Assembly (NCBI RefSeq): GCF_007747215.1
Contig: NZ_CP036273.1
Location: 62,001-126,000 of the forward strand
Origin: Urbifossiella limnaea
Lineage (GTDB): Bacteria > Planctomycetota > Planctomycetia > Gemmatales > Gemmataceae
Reading direction: 5' to 3'
Length of the DNA stretch: 64,000 nucleotides
This document shows positions 53,233 through 61,579 of this stretch, piece after piece. How positions within the stretch are numbered: position 1 is the first letter of the stretch; every line of letters begins with the position of its first letter. The notes beneath the pieces are model-generated. The model ran no database searches, had not been told where the DNA came from, and saw only the letters and a program-made list of their open reading frames with translations. A program made the position numbers and the translations under genes.

Positions 53233-54357
53233 CTACTCGCACACGACGGACGATAGCCGTTCCGCCGCCCGCGCCCGCAGCGCCGGCGGCAGCGGCGCGT
53301 AGTTCCGCTGGCCGGCCAGCTTCTGCCCGTCGTCGCCGACCGCCCACTTCAGGAACGCCACCACCGCCTTCGCCCGCGCCTGCGCGGCGGCGTCGCCGAG
53401 CTCCGGCTTCTGGTACACCACCGCGAAGCTCATCCCCGCGATCGGGTACGACGCCTCGCCGGGGGCGTTCGTCAGGTTGTAGGTCAGCTCGTGGAGCGAG
53501 TACGGCGGCTCGGTCTGCTTCACGTCCAGGCTCGCCGCCGCGGCCGCGGTGATGCTCGCCAGGTCGGCCCGCACGTCCTTCCCGGCCGCGTTGCGGACCG
53601 ACCCGAACGTCGCCTTCTGGTCCAGCGCGTAGGTCAGCTCGATGTACCCGATGGCCCCCGCGGTGCGCTCCACGTGCCCGGCCACGCCGTCGCTCTTCCC
53701 CTGGCGGATGCCGATCTCCTTCGGCCAGTTCGGGGCCGTGCTGGCGCCGACGGTGTTCTTGAAGGTCGCGTCCACCTTCGAGAGGTAGTCGGAGAAGATG
53801 AACGACGTGCCGCTCGGGTCGCTGCGGTACACCGGCTGGATGTCCAGCGCCGGCAGCGCGACGCCGGGGTTGACCGCCTTCACTTTCGGGTCGTCCCACC
53901 GCTTCACCTTGCCGGTGAAGATCTCGACCAGCAGCGGGCCGGTGAACGTCACCGGCTGCGCCACGCCGGGGAGGTTGTACATCGGCACCACGGCGCCGAT
54001 GACGAGCGGGACGTGGATCACGTCGCCGCCGGTCTTCCGGGCCTCCTCCAGCTGCTTGGCGTTCATCGGGGCGTCGGAGCAGCCGAACGCCGCGAGCCGC
54101 TTCGTCATCTGGCTGATGCCGGCGCCGGAGCCCTTCCCCTGGTAGTTGACCTTCACGTTGTCGCCGGTGAGCGCCTGGAACTCGTTGGTCCACACCTTCA
54201 TGATCGGCTCGACGAACGTGGCCCCCTCGGCGTTCACGTCGGCCTTGGCCAGCTTGGCGAACTCGCCGCCGGCGGCCGCGCGCGGCTCCTCGGGCGGGGC
54301 GGTCTTGCCGCAGCCGGCGGCGATCAGAACGGCAACGGGGAGAATGCGGCGGAACAT
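53233..54357 (-). CDS. pstS: phosphate ABC transporter substrate-binding lipoprotein PstS
   Basis: The 374-residue protein has a lipobox LIAAGC (cysteine 16), then FVEPIMKVWTNEFQALTGDNVKVNYQGKGSGAGISQM, the phosphate-site segment of PstS. KRLAAFGCSDAPMNAKQLEEA, PVYRSDPSGTSFIFSDYLSKV and GAIGYIELTYALDQKATFGSV are the other conserved parts. It binds phosphate in the periplasm for PstCAB. The pstC, pstA, pstB or phoU genes are not near, so this is an orphan or elsewhere-coupled copy. The true start is 54357; a much longer open frame continues upstream into the opposite-strand gene and is not real. Confidence 0.92.
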   Translation of the reverse strand: MFRRILPVAVLIAAGCGKTAPPEEPRAAAGGEFAKLAKADVNAEGATFVEPIMKVWTNEFQALTGDNVKVNYQGKGSGAGISQMTKRLAAFGCSDAPMNAKQLEEARKTGGDVIHVPLVIGAVVPMYNLPGVAQPVTFTGPLLVEIFTGKVKRWDDPKVKAVNPGVALPALDIQPVYRSDPSGTSFIFSDYLSKVDATFKNTVGASTAPNWPKEIGIRQGKSDGVAGHVERTAGAIGYIELTYALDQKATFGSVRNAAGKDVRADLASITAAAAASLDVKQTEPPYSLHELTYNLTNAPGEASYPIAGMSFAVVYQKPELGDAAAQARAKAVVAFLKWAVGDDGQKLAGQRNYAPLPPALRARAAERLSSVVCE

Positions 54358-54443
54358 GGCGGCTCCGGGAGACGGGTCCGCGGGATGTGATACGGACGGG
54401 ACGTGAAGGTTGGGTGAAGGCGGGGGCTCCGCCGCGAGCGGCG

Positions 54444-54680
54444 TCAGTCGTCGTCGTCCGCCGGCCGCGACACGGCGCGCGCCTCGACCTCGGGGCGAGG
54501 CCGCGCCGCCGCCGCCACCGGCCGGGGCGCCGGCACGGCGCCGGTGACGCGGGGCGGCTGTGCCGTCACCGCGGCCTGTACCGGCGCCGCGGGCACGTCG
54601 GCGGCGGGGCGGTGGAACACGGCGGCGGTGATGACCCCGGCGACCCCGGCCAGCAGGCCGAGCTTGGCGTCGTTCGTCAT
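54444..54680 (-). CDS. small single-pass membrane protein with proline-rich tail
   Basis: 78 residues beginning MTNDAKLGLLAGVAGVITAAVF, a pattern seen (from memory) in small planctomycete proteins that start with a similar 'DAKLGLxxG' helix. A proline/alanine-rich linker and an acidic end (RPADDDD) follow. No function known. It precedes pstS on the same strand. Confidence 0.6.
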   Translation of the reverse strand: MTNDAKLGLLAGVAGVITAAVFHRPAADVPAAPVQAAVTAQPPRVTGAVPAPRPVAAAARPRPEVEARAVSRPADDDD

Positions 54681-54840
54681 GGGTGTGCCCACGGGAGGGA
54701 CCGTTGTGCCAGTATTCCCGCGCCGCCGGCCGCGGGTCGCTTGACTTCACTCGATCCGCGCGGAAACTGGCCCAACCCGCCGCGTCGGCCCGAGCATCCG
54801 CCACCACCCGCTTCTCCCGCAGACTCGAAAGGCGCGCCCG

Positions 54841-56241
54841 ATGGGACTGTCCGAACTGGCCGCCGTCCTCGCTGTGGTCGGCGCCGTCGTCCTGGTCGTG
54901 CGCGGGTGGGACGTGCGGCTCGTGCTGCTGGCCGCGGCGCTGCTCACGGCGACCGCCAGCGACGCCGTCGGCGGGCGACTCGCGGCGCTTCCGACCGTCG
55001 TGTTGAACTTCCTGGCCACGTTCTCGAACGAGAAGTTCGTGGTGCCCATCTGCACGGCAATGGGCTTCGCCTACGTGCTGCGCCACACCGGCTGCGAGCG
55101 CCACCTGGTACTGCTGCTGACGGCGCCGCTGCGGCGCGTGCGCTGGCTGCTGGTCCCGGGCGTGGTGCTGGTGGGGTTCCTGGTGAACATCCCGGTCATC
55201 AGTCAGACGAGCACGGCGGTGTGCCTCGGCCCGGTGATCGTGCCGCTGATGCGCGCCGCCGGCTACTCGTTCGCCACGATCGGCGCGTGCCTGCTGCTCG
55301 GGGCGTCCGTCGGCGGCGAGCTGCTGAACCCGGGCGCCCCGGAGCTGCTGACGGTGGCCAGCTTCACGAATGTGACGACGCCGGAGCAGGTGAGCCGCTA
55401 CCTGCCGGGGCCGGTGTTCGTGCAGCTGGCGGTGGCGCTGGCGGTGATCTGGGTGCTGAGCGCGTGGTGGGAGAAGGCGAGCGGCCCGCGTGAGCGGGCT
55501 GTTCCCGAGCACGCCAGTGGCGCACCGGAACAGCCGGCTGACGCCGGCCGCTCGCCGGGCGAGCGTGTCAATTTCCTCAAGGCTGCCGTCCCGCTGGTGC
55601 CGCTGGTGCTGCTGTTCCTGGCCGGTCCGCCGCTGCACGCGCTCGACGTGCCCGACGCCTGGGTGGCGCCGCTGAAGGCCGGCAAGCGCGACGACGGCCT
55701 GTACAGCACCCGGCTGATCGGCCTGGCAATGCTCGTGGGCGTGCTGGTGGCGATGGCGGTGACGCCGGGCCGGGCGCGCGACTGCGTGAAGCAGTTCTTC
55801 GACGGCGCCGGCTACGGGTTTGCCAACATCGTGAGCCTGATCGTGACGGCGACGTGCTTCGGCAAGGCGATCGAGGGCGCGGGCCTGGCGGCGCTGTTGG
55901 GGAAGCTGATCGCCGCGGCGCCGGGGCTGCTGGAGCCGCTGGCGGCGTTCGTGCCGCTGGCGTTCGGGGCGGTGAGCGGCTCGGGGATGGCGAGCACGCA
56001 GAGCCTGTACGGCTTCTTCTACCAGCCGGCCCTCGACCACGGCCACGACCCGACGGCGGTGGGCGCGCTGGTGGGCGTGGGCTCGGCGGCGGGCCGGACG
56101 ATGAGCCCGGTGTCGGCGGTGACGCTGATGTGCGCGACGCTGACGTTCACGAGCCCGTTCGTGCTGGCGAAGCGGGTGGCGCTGCCGCTGCTGGCCGGGA
56201 CCGCGGCGGTGGTCGCGCTGCGGATGGCAGGGGTGGTGTGA
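54841..56241 (+). CDS. DcuC-type C4-dicarboxylate carrier with palindromic-element insertion
   Basis: The 466-residue protein has 12-13 hydrophobic segments and resembles DcuC/DcuD anaerobic C4-dicarboxylate carriers. Conserved stretches are TFSNEKFVVPICTAMGFAYVLRHTGC, QTSTAVCLGPVIVPLMRAAG, GGELLNPGAPELLTV and SGSGMASTQSLYGFF. Between membrane segments around residues 213-242 is an atypical hydrophilic loop (GPRERAVPEHASGAPEQP..) encoded by a copy of the GGCGAGCGGCCCGCG palindrome, in frame. It probably lies in a cytoplasmic loop and is tolerated. The substrate is inferred from family only. Confidence 0.85.
   Translation: MGLSELAAVLAVVGAVVLVVRGWDVRLVLLAAALLTATASDAVGGRLAALPTVVLNFLATFSNEKFVVPICTAMGFAYVLRHTGCERHLVLLLTAPLRRVRWLLVPGVVLVGFLVNIPVISQTSTAVCLGPVIVPLMRAAGYSFATIGACLLLGASVGGELLNPGAPELLTVASFTNVTTPEQVSRYLPGPVFVQLAVALAVIWVLSAWWEKASGPRERAVPEHASGAPEQPADAGRSPGERVNFLKAAVPLVPLVLLFLAGPPLHALDVPDAWVAPLKAGKRDDGLYSTRLIGLAMLVGVLVAMAVTPGRARDCVKQFFDGAGYGFANIVSLIVTATCFGKAIEGAGLAALLGKLIAAAPGLLEPLAAFVPLAFGAVSGSGMASTQSLYGFFYQPALDHGHDPTAVGALVGVGSAAGRTMSPVSAVTLMCATLTFTSPFVLAKRVALPLLAGTAAVVALRMAGVV
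55476..55556. repeat. palindromic element inside the DcuC-type gene ('GGCGAGCGGCCCGCG' family, copy 2)
   Basis: Arms 55476-55507 and 55526-55556 match the copies at 41903 and 61049. About three arm bases differ from perfect pairing, all in the right arm (for example GGCTGACGCC for CGCTCACGCG). The reading frame runs through without a stop. Confidence 0.9.
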
Positions 56242-56404
56242 GGGCGTCTCTCATTGGTTCTTGGGACGGAGACACCCCGTCGCTGGAAGCAATGACATGT
56301 CTGGAAGAAAGTTCGTGAGGGCGACGCCGCGCGGCCGTGTCTGACGCGAGTCGTTGCCCGGACGGGACTTGCGGCCGACGGCGACGGATCGACCCGATTT
56401 GGCA

Positions 56405-56851
56405 TCAGTCCCACACGTACTGCTCGTCCCATTCCACGTCGTGCCGTCGGAGCAGCCCGCGGAACTCGTCCTGAAACGACCGCCCTTGGTGGTGCTCCTC
56501 CTGATTCTCGATGTACACCCGGACCGCCTCGACGGTTGACGGGCTGACCGAGAACGCCCCGTACCCGCTCTGCCAGTAGAAGTCCGGGCCGACGTGCTGC
56601 TTGGCCCACTTCGACGACTCCTTCTTCACCTCCTCGACCACCTTGCTGACGCTGACCGTCTTGGCGAGTACGAACAGGAGGTGGACGTGGTCCGGCATCC
56701 CGCCGACGCGGACCGGCGGGCAGTCGAGCGCGGCGAGGGCGCCGCCGAGGTAGTCGAACACGCGGCCGCGGTGGGCGGGGGTGATGCGCGGCTCGCGGTT
56801 CTTGGTGCTGAAGACGAGGTGGACCAGCACCCGCGACAGGGATTGCGGCAC
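56405..56851 (-). CDS. IS200/IS605-type (RAYT-like) single-domain transposase
   Basis: 148 residues. The HUH nuclease core is visible: VHLVFSTKNREPRI at the start, GMPDHVHLLFVL (HUH as HVH), and the catalytic tyrosine region VRVYIENQEEHHQG. KWAKQHVGPDFYWQSGYGAFSVSPSTV is typical of this Y1 group. Such enzymes cut and join single-stranded DNA at palindromes; the TnpA-REP (RAYT) branch acts on chromosomal palindromic repeats. No accompanying tnpB, and no clear left/right ends, were identified. Immediately on its 5' side lies a copy of the large composite palindrome. It may be a domesticated copy. Confidence 0.9.
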   Translation of the reverse strand: MPQSLSRVLVHLVFSTKNREPRITPAHRGRVFDYLGGALAALDCPPVRVGGMPDHVHLLFVLAKTVSVSKVVEEVKKESSKWAKQHVGPDFYWQSGYGAFSVSPSTVEAVRVYIENQEEHHQGRSFQDEFRGLLRRHDVEWDEQYVWD

Positions 56852-56884
56852 GGCGAGCCTCCAGAGGCGACGGGAAGCGGTTCG

Positions 56885-57087
56885 CGGTTTTCAGGCCGAA
56901 GGCCTGGGAGCCCTCAGCCCAGGGCAACGCCCTGGGTACGGGGTGCGAACGGCCGTGCAGGCTGAAGGCCTGCGAGCCGGCTGGCAGGCCTTCAGCCTGC
57001 GGGGTGATTCGTGCCGCGGACCCAGGGCGGCGGGTGCTGCGCACCCTTGCCCTGGGCTGAGGGCTGTCAGGCCGTTGGCCTGAAAAC
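56885..57087. repeat. large composite palindrome, 41-bp stem (copy 2)
   Basis: Arms 56887-56927 and 57047-57087 pair with about 4 mismatches in 41 bp. The internal order (CAGGCTGAAGGCCTG, GGGGTGATTCGTGCCGCG, CCCAGGGCGGCGG) matches the copy at 11921-12138. It begins 34 nt before the start codon of the IS200-like transposase, on its upstream side. Confidence 0.94.
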
Positions 57088-57150
57088 GGGGGCACCACGG
57101 TGTCGGCGCCGGTCGATTCCGCCCGTTGGGCCTCGCAGACTCCATCCGAC

Positions 57151-57468
57151 CTACGACGGAAGCATCAGGCCGAAGTCACGCCCACGCCGTGTCGGCTCCC
57201 ACCCCATCTCGATCGCCTGCTTGATCGCCGCCGCCACCTGGGACGGTCGCACCGAGACAACGGGCGAGCCGAACACGCGAGCCACGGCCGGGTGTCGGCG
57301 TGCGCAGCAAAGAGCCAGCACCGAGCCGGCACACTCGGCCTGCTGCACGGTGATGACGAAGCCGGTGTTACCGTCCCACGCCATGCGGGTCGGCCGACGG
57401 GGGAAACGCCAAAGGTACTCGACTCCATCGACGACGATGCGGCGGGAGCCGTTCTTACGAACCGCCAT
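57151..57468 (-). CDS. hypothetical protein of a Gemmata-type small family
   Basis: 105 residues starting MAVRKNGSRRIVVDGVEYLWRF, then DGNTGFVITVQQAECAGSVLALCC, VVSVRPSQVAAAIKQAIEMGWEPTRRGRDFGLML. The last part (PSQVAAAI..A...GW.P...G..F) is a pattern I recall from short conserved proteins of these planctomycetes. Function unknown. It lies directly upstream of the glcD-like gene start site only by orientation; the two are separated by 9 bp (same strand, this one downstream). Confidence 0.65.
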   Translation of the reverse strand: MAVRKNGSRRIVVDGVEYLWRFPRRPTRMAWDGNTGFVITVQQAECAGSVLALCCARRHPAVARVFGSPVVSVRPSQVAAAIKQAIEMGWEPTRRGRDFGLMLPS

Positions 57469-57477
57469 TGTGTCCCC

Positions 57478-58932
57478 TCACACCGCCGCCCTTCGGCCCG
57501 GCTTCACCAGCGTCGCGCTCGGCTCGGCGCAGCCGCCGGCGGTCGGGAACAGCTTCCCGGGGCTGCACCGGTTGTCGGGGTTGAACGCCACCCGCAGCCG
57601 CAGCATGAACGCCAGGTCGTCCGGCCCGAACAGTTTGGGCATGAAGTCCAGCTTCTCCACGCCGATGCCGTGCTCGCCCGTCACGCTGCCGCCCAGGCGG
57701 ATGCACTCGTCCAGAATCTCGTGGCTCGCGTCCAGCACCTTCTGCGTCTGCACCGGGTCGCGCTCGTCGAACAGCAGCACCGGGTGGATGTTGCCGTCGC
57801 CGGCGTGGAACACGTTGGCGATGCCGACGCCGTACTTCGCCGACACCGCCTGAATGTGCCGCATGATTTCGGGCAGCTTCGTCCGCGGCACCACGCCGTC
57901 CTGCGTGCAGTAGCTGGGGTAGCCGAGCCGGCCCACCGTGCCGAACGCGCCTTTACGGGCCTTCCACAGCGCCAGCCGCTCGGCTTCGGTGTTCGCCTTC
58001 CGTACCTCGCGGGCGCCGTTCTTCAGCGCCAGCGCCTCCATGCTGTCGGCCTCGGCCTGCAGGCCCGCCTCCAGGCCGTCGGCCTCCATGATGAGCAGGG
58101 CGCCGGCGTCCAGCGGGAAGCCGAGCCGGTACGCCGCCTCGATCGAGCCGATGAACATGTTGTCGAGCATCTCCAGCGCCGCCGGCACCATCCCGGCGCC
58201 GATGATGTCGCTGATCGTGTTCGTCGCCTGGTCCACGGTGTCGAACACGCCCAGCAGCGTGCGGTACGCCTCGGGGTTCTTCGTCACCCGCACCCACACC
58301 TTCGACACGATGCCGAACGTCCCTTCCGAGCCGACGATGGTGCCGGTGAGGTCGTAGCCGGGGCCGTCCTCGCACGGGCCGCCGGTGACGACGATGCGGC
58401 CGTCGGGCAGCACCAGTTCGACGCCGAGGACGTGGTTGACGGTGACGCCGTACTTGAGCGTGTGCGGGCCGCCGCTGTTGGTGGCGACGTTGCCGCCGAG
58501 GGTGCAGGCGCCCTGGCTCGACGGGTCCGGGGCGTAGTGGTAGCCGAACGGCTTGAGGGCGTTGGTGAGCCACACGTTCACGACGCCCGGCTCGACCACG
58601 GCGTACCCGTCGCGGACGTTGATCTCCAGGATGCGCTTCATCCGCGCCAGCCCAATCATGACGCCGCCGCCGACGGGGACGCAGCCGCCGGCGAGGCTGG
58701 TGCCGGCGCCGCGGGCGAGGAACGGCAGGCCGAGCTCGTTGCACGCGCGGACGATGCCGACGATCTGCTCGGTGGTGGTGGGGAAGACGACGACTTCGGG
58801 CTTGTTCTTCTCGATGGTGAAGCCGTCGCACTCGTACACGGCGAGGTCGGCGGCGGACGTGAGGACGTGGTCGGCGCCGACGACGGCGGCCATGCGCCGG
58901 ATGAGTTGGGCCTGCGTGACGGTGGTGCTCAT
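57478..58932 (-). CDS. glcD: FAD-linked oxidase (glycolate/lactate dehydrogenase GlcD-type)
   Basis: The 484-residue protein has a PCMH FAD domain (EVVVFPTTTEQIVGIVRACNELGLPFLARGAGTSLAGGCVP) and the FAD-binding GPDPSSQGACTLGGNVATNSGGPHTLKYG stretch with DPSSQ. The C-terminal substrate domain ends AFNPDNRCSPGKLFP. HAGDGNIHP and GSVTGEHGIG are diagnostic of GlcD/D-lactate dehydrogenase. It oxidises a 2-hydroxy acid. GlcE and GlcF partners are not adjacent. The start at 58932 (MSTTVTQAQLIRRM) excludes an upstream frame that runs through the palindromic element. Confidence 0.9.
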   Translation of the reverse strand: MSTTVTQAQLIRRMAAVVGADHVLTSAADLAVYECDGFTIEKNKPEVVVFPTTTEQIVGIVRACNELGLPFLARGAGTSLAGGCVPVGGGVMIGLARMKRILEINVRDGYAVVEPGVVNVWLTNALKPFGYHYAPDPSSQGACTLGGNVATNSGGPHTLKYGVTVNHVLGVELVLPDGRIVVTGGPCEDGPGYDLTGTIVGSEGTFGIVSKVWVRVTKNPEAYRTLLGVFDTVDQATNTISDIIGAGMVPAALEMLDNMFIGSIEAAYRLGFPLDAGALLIMEADGLEAGLQAEADSMEALALKNGAREVRKANTEAERLALWKARKGAFGTVGRLGYPSYCTQDGVVPRTKLPEIMRHIQAVSAKYGVGIANVFHAGDGNIHPVLLFDERDPVQTQKVLDASHEILDECIRLGGSVTGEHGIGVEKLDFMPKLFGPDDLAFMLRLRVAFNPDNRCSPGKLFPTAGGCAEPSATLVKPGRRAAV

Positions 58933-58966
58933 GGGGGAAGTGTAGCAGCCGGCAGCAAAGGCGGGA

Positions 58967-59072
58967 TGGCCGCAAAAAGGCACAAAAGACACAAAAAGGA
59001 AGACCGAACAAATCCTGAATTCAGTCTTGGCTCGGGTCTTCTTTATGTGTCTTTTGTGCCTTTTTGCGGCCA
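58967..59072. repeat. palindromic element, 38-bp stem (A-rich 'GGCACAAAAG' family, copy 2)
   Basis: Arms 58967-59005 and 59035-59072 pair with one mismatch and one bulge. The first 31 nt are identical to the element at 2137. The loop differs. It lies between glcD and the SDR gene, both on the minus strand. Confidence 0.95.
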
Positions 59073-59088
59073 ATCCGTCTTTGGCGGC

Positions 59089-59835
59089 TCAGTGCATCAC
59101 GTACCCGCCGTCGACGTTGACCGCCTGCCCCGTCACGTTCGCCGCCCGCGCCGACGCCAGGAACACCGCCATCGCCGCGATGTCCTCGGGCGTCTGCCAG
59201 CGGTTCAGCGGCACCAGCTGGCGAATCTTCTCCGCCGCCCACGCCTCGTAATCCAGCCGCGCCTCGGGCGGCTGACGGTCGGCCCAGCTCTGCCACACGC
59301 TGCGGTTCAGCGGCGTCTGCACCATGCCGGGGCAGAGCGCGTTCACGCGCACGCCGAACGGCGCCAAATCCTTAGCGGCGCACTTCGTGAAGTTGAGCAC
59401 CGCCGCCTTCGCGGCCGAGTACGGCGGGTCGGTCGGGCTGCCGTTCTGCCCCGCCACCGACGCCAGGAACAGCAGCGTGCCCGACCGCTGTTCGGCGAGC
59501 CGCGGGGCGAAGGCGTGGGCCACGTTCACGGCGCCCATCAGGTTCACGTCGATGACGCGCGGCCAGTCGGCGGGCGTGAGTTTCCAGAAGGGGAAGCCGA
59601 ACTTGCCGGAGCCGACCGCGGCCGCGTACACGACGTGATCGACGCGCCCGAGGCGCTCCGCAGCTCGGCTCACGGCTTCGAAGTCGGTGGCGTCCACGAC
59701 CGTCTCGGCACCGGGGGCGATGTCCCAGCGCGCCACGATCGCCCCTTCGGCGGCGAACGCGTCGGCGATGGCGCGGCCCAACCCGCTGGCCGCGCCGACG
59801 ACCACCGCCACCTGGCCGCTCAAACCCAGGTCCAT
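59089..59835 (-). CDS. short-chain dehydrogenase/reductase
   Basis: 248 residues. The cofactor motif is VVVGAASGLGRAIADAF; the catalytic serine is in LFLASVAGQNG; tyrosine and lysine in PPYSAAKAAVLNFTK; C-terminal VPLNRWQTPEDIAAMAVFLASARAANVTGQAVNVDGGYV is classical. NAD(P) preference is not clear (acidic D near the end of beta-2 suggests NAD). The substrate is unknown. It is upstream of the glcD gene on the same strand. Confidence 0.92.
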   Translation of the reverse strand: MDLGLSGQVAVVVGAASGLGRAIADAFAAEGAIVARWDIAPGAETVVDATDFEAVSRAAERLGRVDHVVYAAAVGSGKFGFPFWKLTPADWPRVIDVNLMGAVNVAHAFAPRLAEQRSGTLLFLASVAGQNGSPTDPPYSAAKAAVLNFTKCAAKDLAPFGVRVNALCPGMVQTPLNRSVWQSWADRQPPEARLDYEAWAAEKIRQLVPLNRWQTPEDIAAMAVFLASARAANVTGQAVNVDGGYVMH

Positions 59836-59853
59836 GTCGCTCCCGGCCTCGGG

Positions 59854-60648
59854 CTACTTCTTCGGCGCCGCCGCCGGCTCCAGCACCACCCACACGCGGG
59901 AGAACAGCGGCGGGATGCGGTCGGTCTTCGCCTCGTAGTTCAGCTGGGCGTCGTCCTTGCTGATCTCCATCGGCACCTCGAGCATCGAGTACGCGAAGTT
60001 CGACAGCGCGATCACCTCGCCGCTGTTGGCCGCGTAGAACGGCGGCGCCTCGGGCCGGTCCGGGTTCTTCAGCAGCTGGCTGCCGGCGAACACCCAGTGG
60101 GCCGTCTCCAGGGTCCGCTTCTTCGCCGAGTTCCACACCCACTCCTGCGCCGGGTGCGTGTGCACTTTCTTGTCCTTCTGGTACGTCAGCAGAATTTTCA
60201 CCGCCGTGCCCGTGGCCGCCTTGAACTTCGGCTCGTTCGTCTTGGGGTCCACGAACTGCGCCGGGGTGCCGGGGGTGGCGCCGGCCAGCAGCAGCAGCTC
60301 GTGAATCTTGCCGGCGTCGAAGTCGGCCCGGAGCACGGCCTCGTGCTCCTTCGTCCCCTGCTTGCACAGGAACACCTCGAGCGGCCCCTCGCGGAGGCAC
60401 ACCTCGGCGACGAACCCGACGCGGCGGGTGCCGTTCGGCAGCAGCTCGATGACGAGCCCCTTCAGCTTGGGGTCTTCGATCACCTTCGAGCCGGGGTCGG
60501 CCTTCGGGTACGGCGGCAGCGGCTCGGCGTCCTTGGCCCGCGGGTCGGGGTTGGCGGCGGGCGGCTGCGCGGCGGCCGGCCACGGGGCCAGCGCCGGCGC
60601 GGCGGTGAGGCCGGCCACGGCGGCGAGGGTGAGGAGGGTTCGCGTCAT
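59854..60648 (-). CDS. secreted YdjY-domain protein
   Basis: The 264-residue protein has a signal peptide ending [10 protein letters not shown]. The YdjY-like segment is [47 protein letters not shown], with a second conserved part [21 protein letters not shown]. The C-terminal half includes [14 protein letters not shown]. YdjY domains are common in planctomycete exported proteins; function unknown. It is 18 bp upstream of the SDR start. Confidence 0.85.
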   Translation of the reverse strand: MTRTLLTLAAVAGLTAAPALAPWPAAAQPPAANPDPRAKDAEPLPPYPKADPGSKVIEDPKLKGLVIELLPNGTRRVGFVAEVCLREGPLEVFLCKQGTKEHEAVLRADFDAGKIHELLLLAGATPGTPAQFVDPKTNEPKFKAATGTAVKILLTYQKDKKVHTHPAQEWVWNSAKKRTLETAHWVFAGSQLLKNPDRPEAPPFYAANSGEVIALSNFAYSMLEVPMEISKDDAQLNYEAKTDRIPPLFSRVWVVLEPAAAPKK

Positions 60649-60737
60649 GGGTTCGACTCCCGGGGCGGCGTGGCCCGTACCATCAGACTACCGACGGTTG
60701 CGGAACCAACACAAACGCAAATCGCGGGTCGCGTCGC

Positions 60738-60743
60738 TACAAT
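60738..60743 (+). promoter_or_regulatory. candidate -10 box TACAAT for the zinc-ribbon gene
   Basis: TACAAT lies 28 bp before the ATG at 60771. A -35 is not clear. Confidence 0.35.
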
Positions 60744-60770
60744 CGGCCGGGCCGCCCGAGAGACGCCGCC

Positions 60771-61043
60771 ATGCCCCGCTACGACGAAGAGGCCGACGAG
60801 GACGACGACGACGAGTACGGCGACGACGGCGACGACGGCGGCGACGACGACGACGGCGACGACGACGCGGAGACGGTGCCGTGCCCGCACTGCGGCGCCG
60901 ACGTGTACGAGGACGCCGAGCAGTGCCCGCGCTGCGGGAAGTACCTGTCGGCCGAGGACGCGGCGCCGAGCCGGCCGCGCGGGTGGGTGGCGGTGGTGAT
61001 GGTGCTGGCGCTGGTCGCCGCGGTGATTTGGGTGTTCGGGTAG
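60771..61043 (+). CDS. acidic zinc-ribbon membrane-anchored protein
   Basis: 90 residues: an N-terminal tract of almost only Asp, Glu and Gly (positions 5-35), a zinc ribbon [24 protein letters not shown] and a C-terminal membrane helix [18 protein letters not shown]. The acidic tract could bind cations or basic partners. Function unknown. Confidence 0.8.
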   Translation: MPRYDEEADEDDDDEYGDDGDDGGDDDDGDDDAETVPCPHCGADVYEDAEQCPRCGKYLSAEDAAPSRPRGWVAVVMVLALVAAVIWVFG

Positions 61044-61048
61044 AACTC

Positions 61049-61129
61049 GGCGAGCGGCCCGCGCGAGCGGGCTGTTCCTGAGCGCATCAGGCGCGCTCAG
61101 GAACAGCCCGCTCACGCGGGCCGCTCGCC
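61049..61129. repeat. palindromic element, 37-bp stem ('GGCGAGCGGCCCGCG' family, copy 3)
   Basis: Arms 61049-61085 and 61093-61129 pair with one mismatch over 37 bp. It sits between two convergent genes, and its right arm encodes the last residues (GERPA) and stop of the DUF454 gene. Confidence 0.96.
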
Positions 61130-61552
61130 CGGCTTCTCCCGCACCGTCGGCACCACGAACAGCACGACGCACAGCCCGCACGCCGCCGAGCCGCCCACCA
61201 GCCACCGCGCCCACACCGGCAGCCGCCCCGACAGGATGCTCGCCGACACCACGCACACGATCAGCACCGCCGCCACCCGCTTTCCGCGCCGCCGGATGCC
61301 CCGGTGCTCGTCCCAGTCGCGGAGCAGCGCCCCGAACACCGGCGACCGCCGCAGCCACGCCTGCAACCGCGGGCTCGACCGGGCGAAGCACCAGCTCGCC
61401 AGCAGCACCCACGGCGTCGTCGGCAGGCCCGGCAGCAGCGCCCCCAGGTACGCCAGGCCGACGCAGCCGACACCCGCCGCCAGGAACAGCCCGCGCCGCA
61501 GGCCGGTGGCGGGCGGCTTCGCGCCGGGCGGGGGATCGGCTACCATCGACAC
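61112..61552 (-). CDS. DUF454 (YbaN-like) membrane protein
   Basis: 146 residues. The DUF454 signature GLRRGLFLAAGVGCVGLAYLGALLPGLPTTPWVLLASWCFARSSPRLQAWL and a second hydrophobic pair (KRVAAVLIVCVVSASILSG, LVGGSAACGLCVVLFVVPTV) are present. Its C-terminal GERPA and stop codon come from a palindromic repeat arm. Function unknown. It is divergent from the HEAT lipoprotein gene with only 27 bp between starts. Confidence 0.88.
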   Translation of the reverse strand: MSMVADPPPGAKPPATGLRRGLFLAAGVGCVGLAYLGALLPGLPTTPWVLLASWCFARSSPRLQAWLRRSPVFGALLRDWDEHRGIRRRGKRVAAVLIVCVVSASILSGRLPVWARWLVGGSAACGLCVVLFVVPTVREKPGERPA

Positions 61553-61579
61553 ATTCTAGAGCCCCCGAAAGAGCCCGCC

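Noticed and set aside
53233-56046. Very long minus-strand frame (937 codons) ending as PstS
   Set aside because: The PstS signal peptide starts at 54357; upstream of this the frame is antisense to the DcuC-type gene and has no domain.
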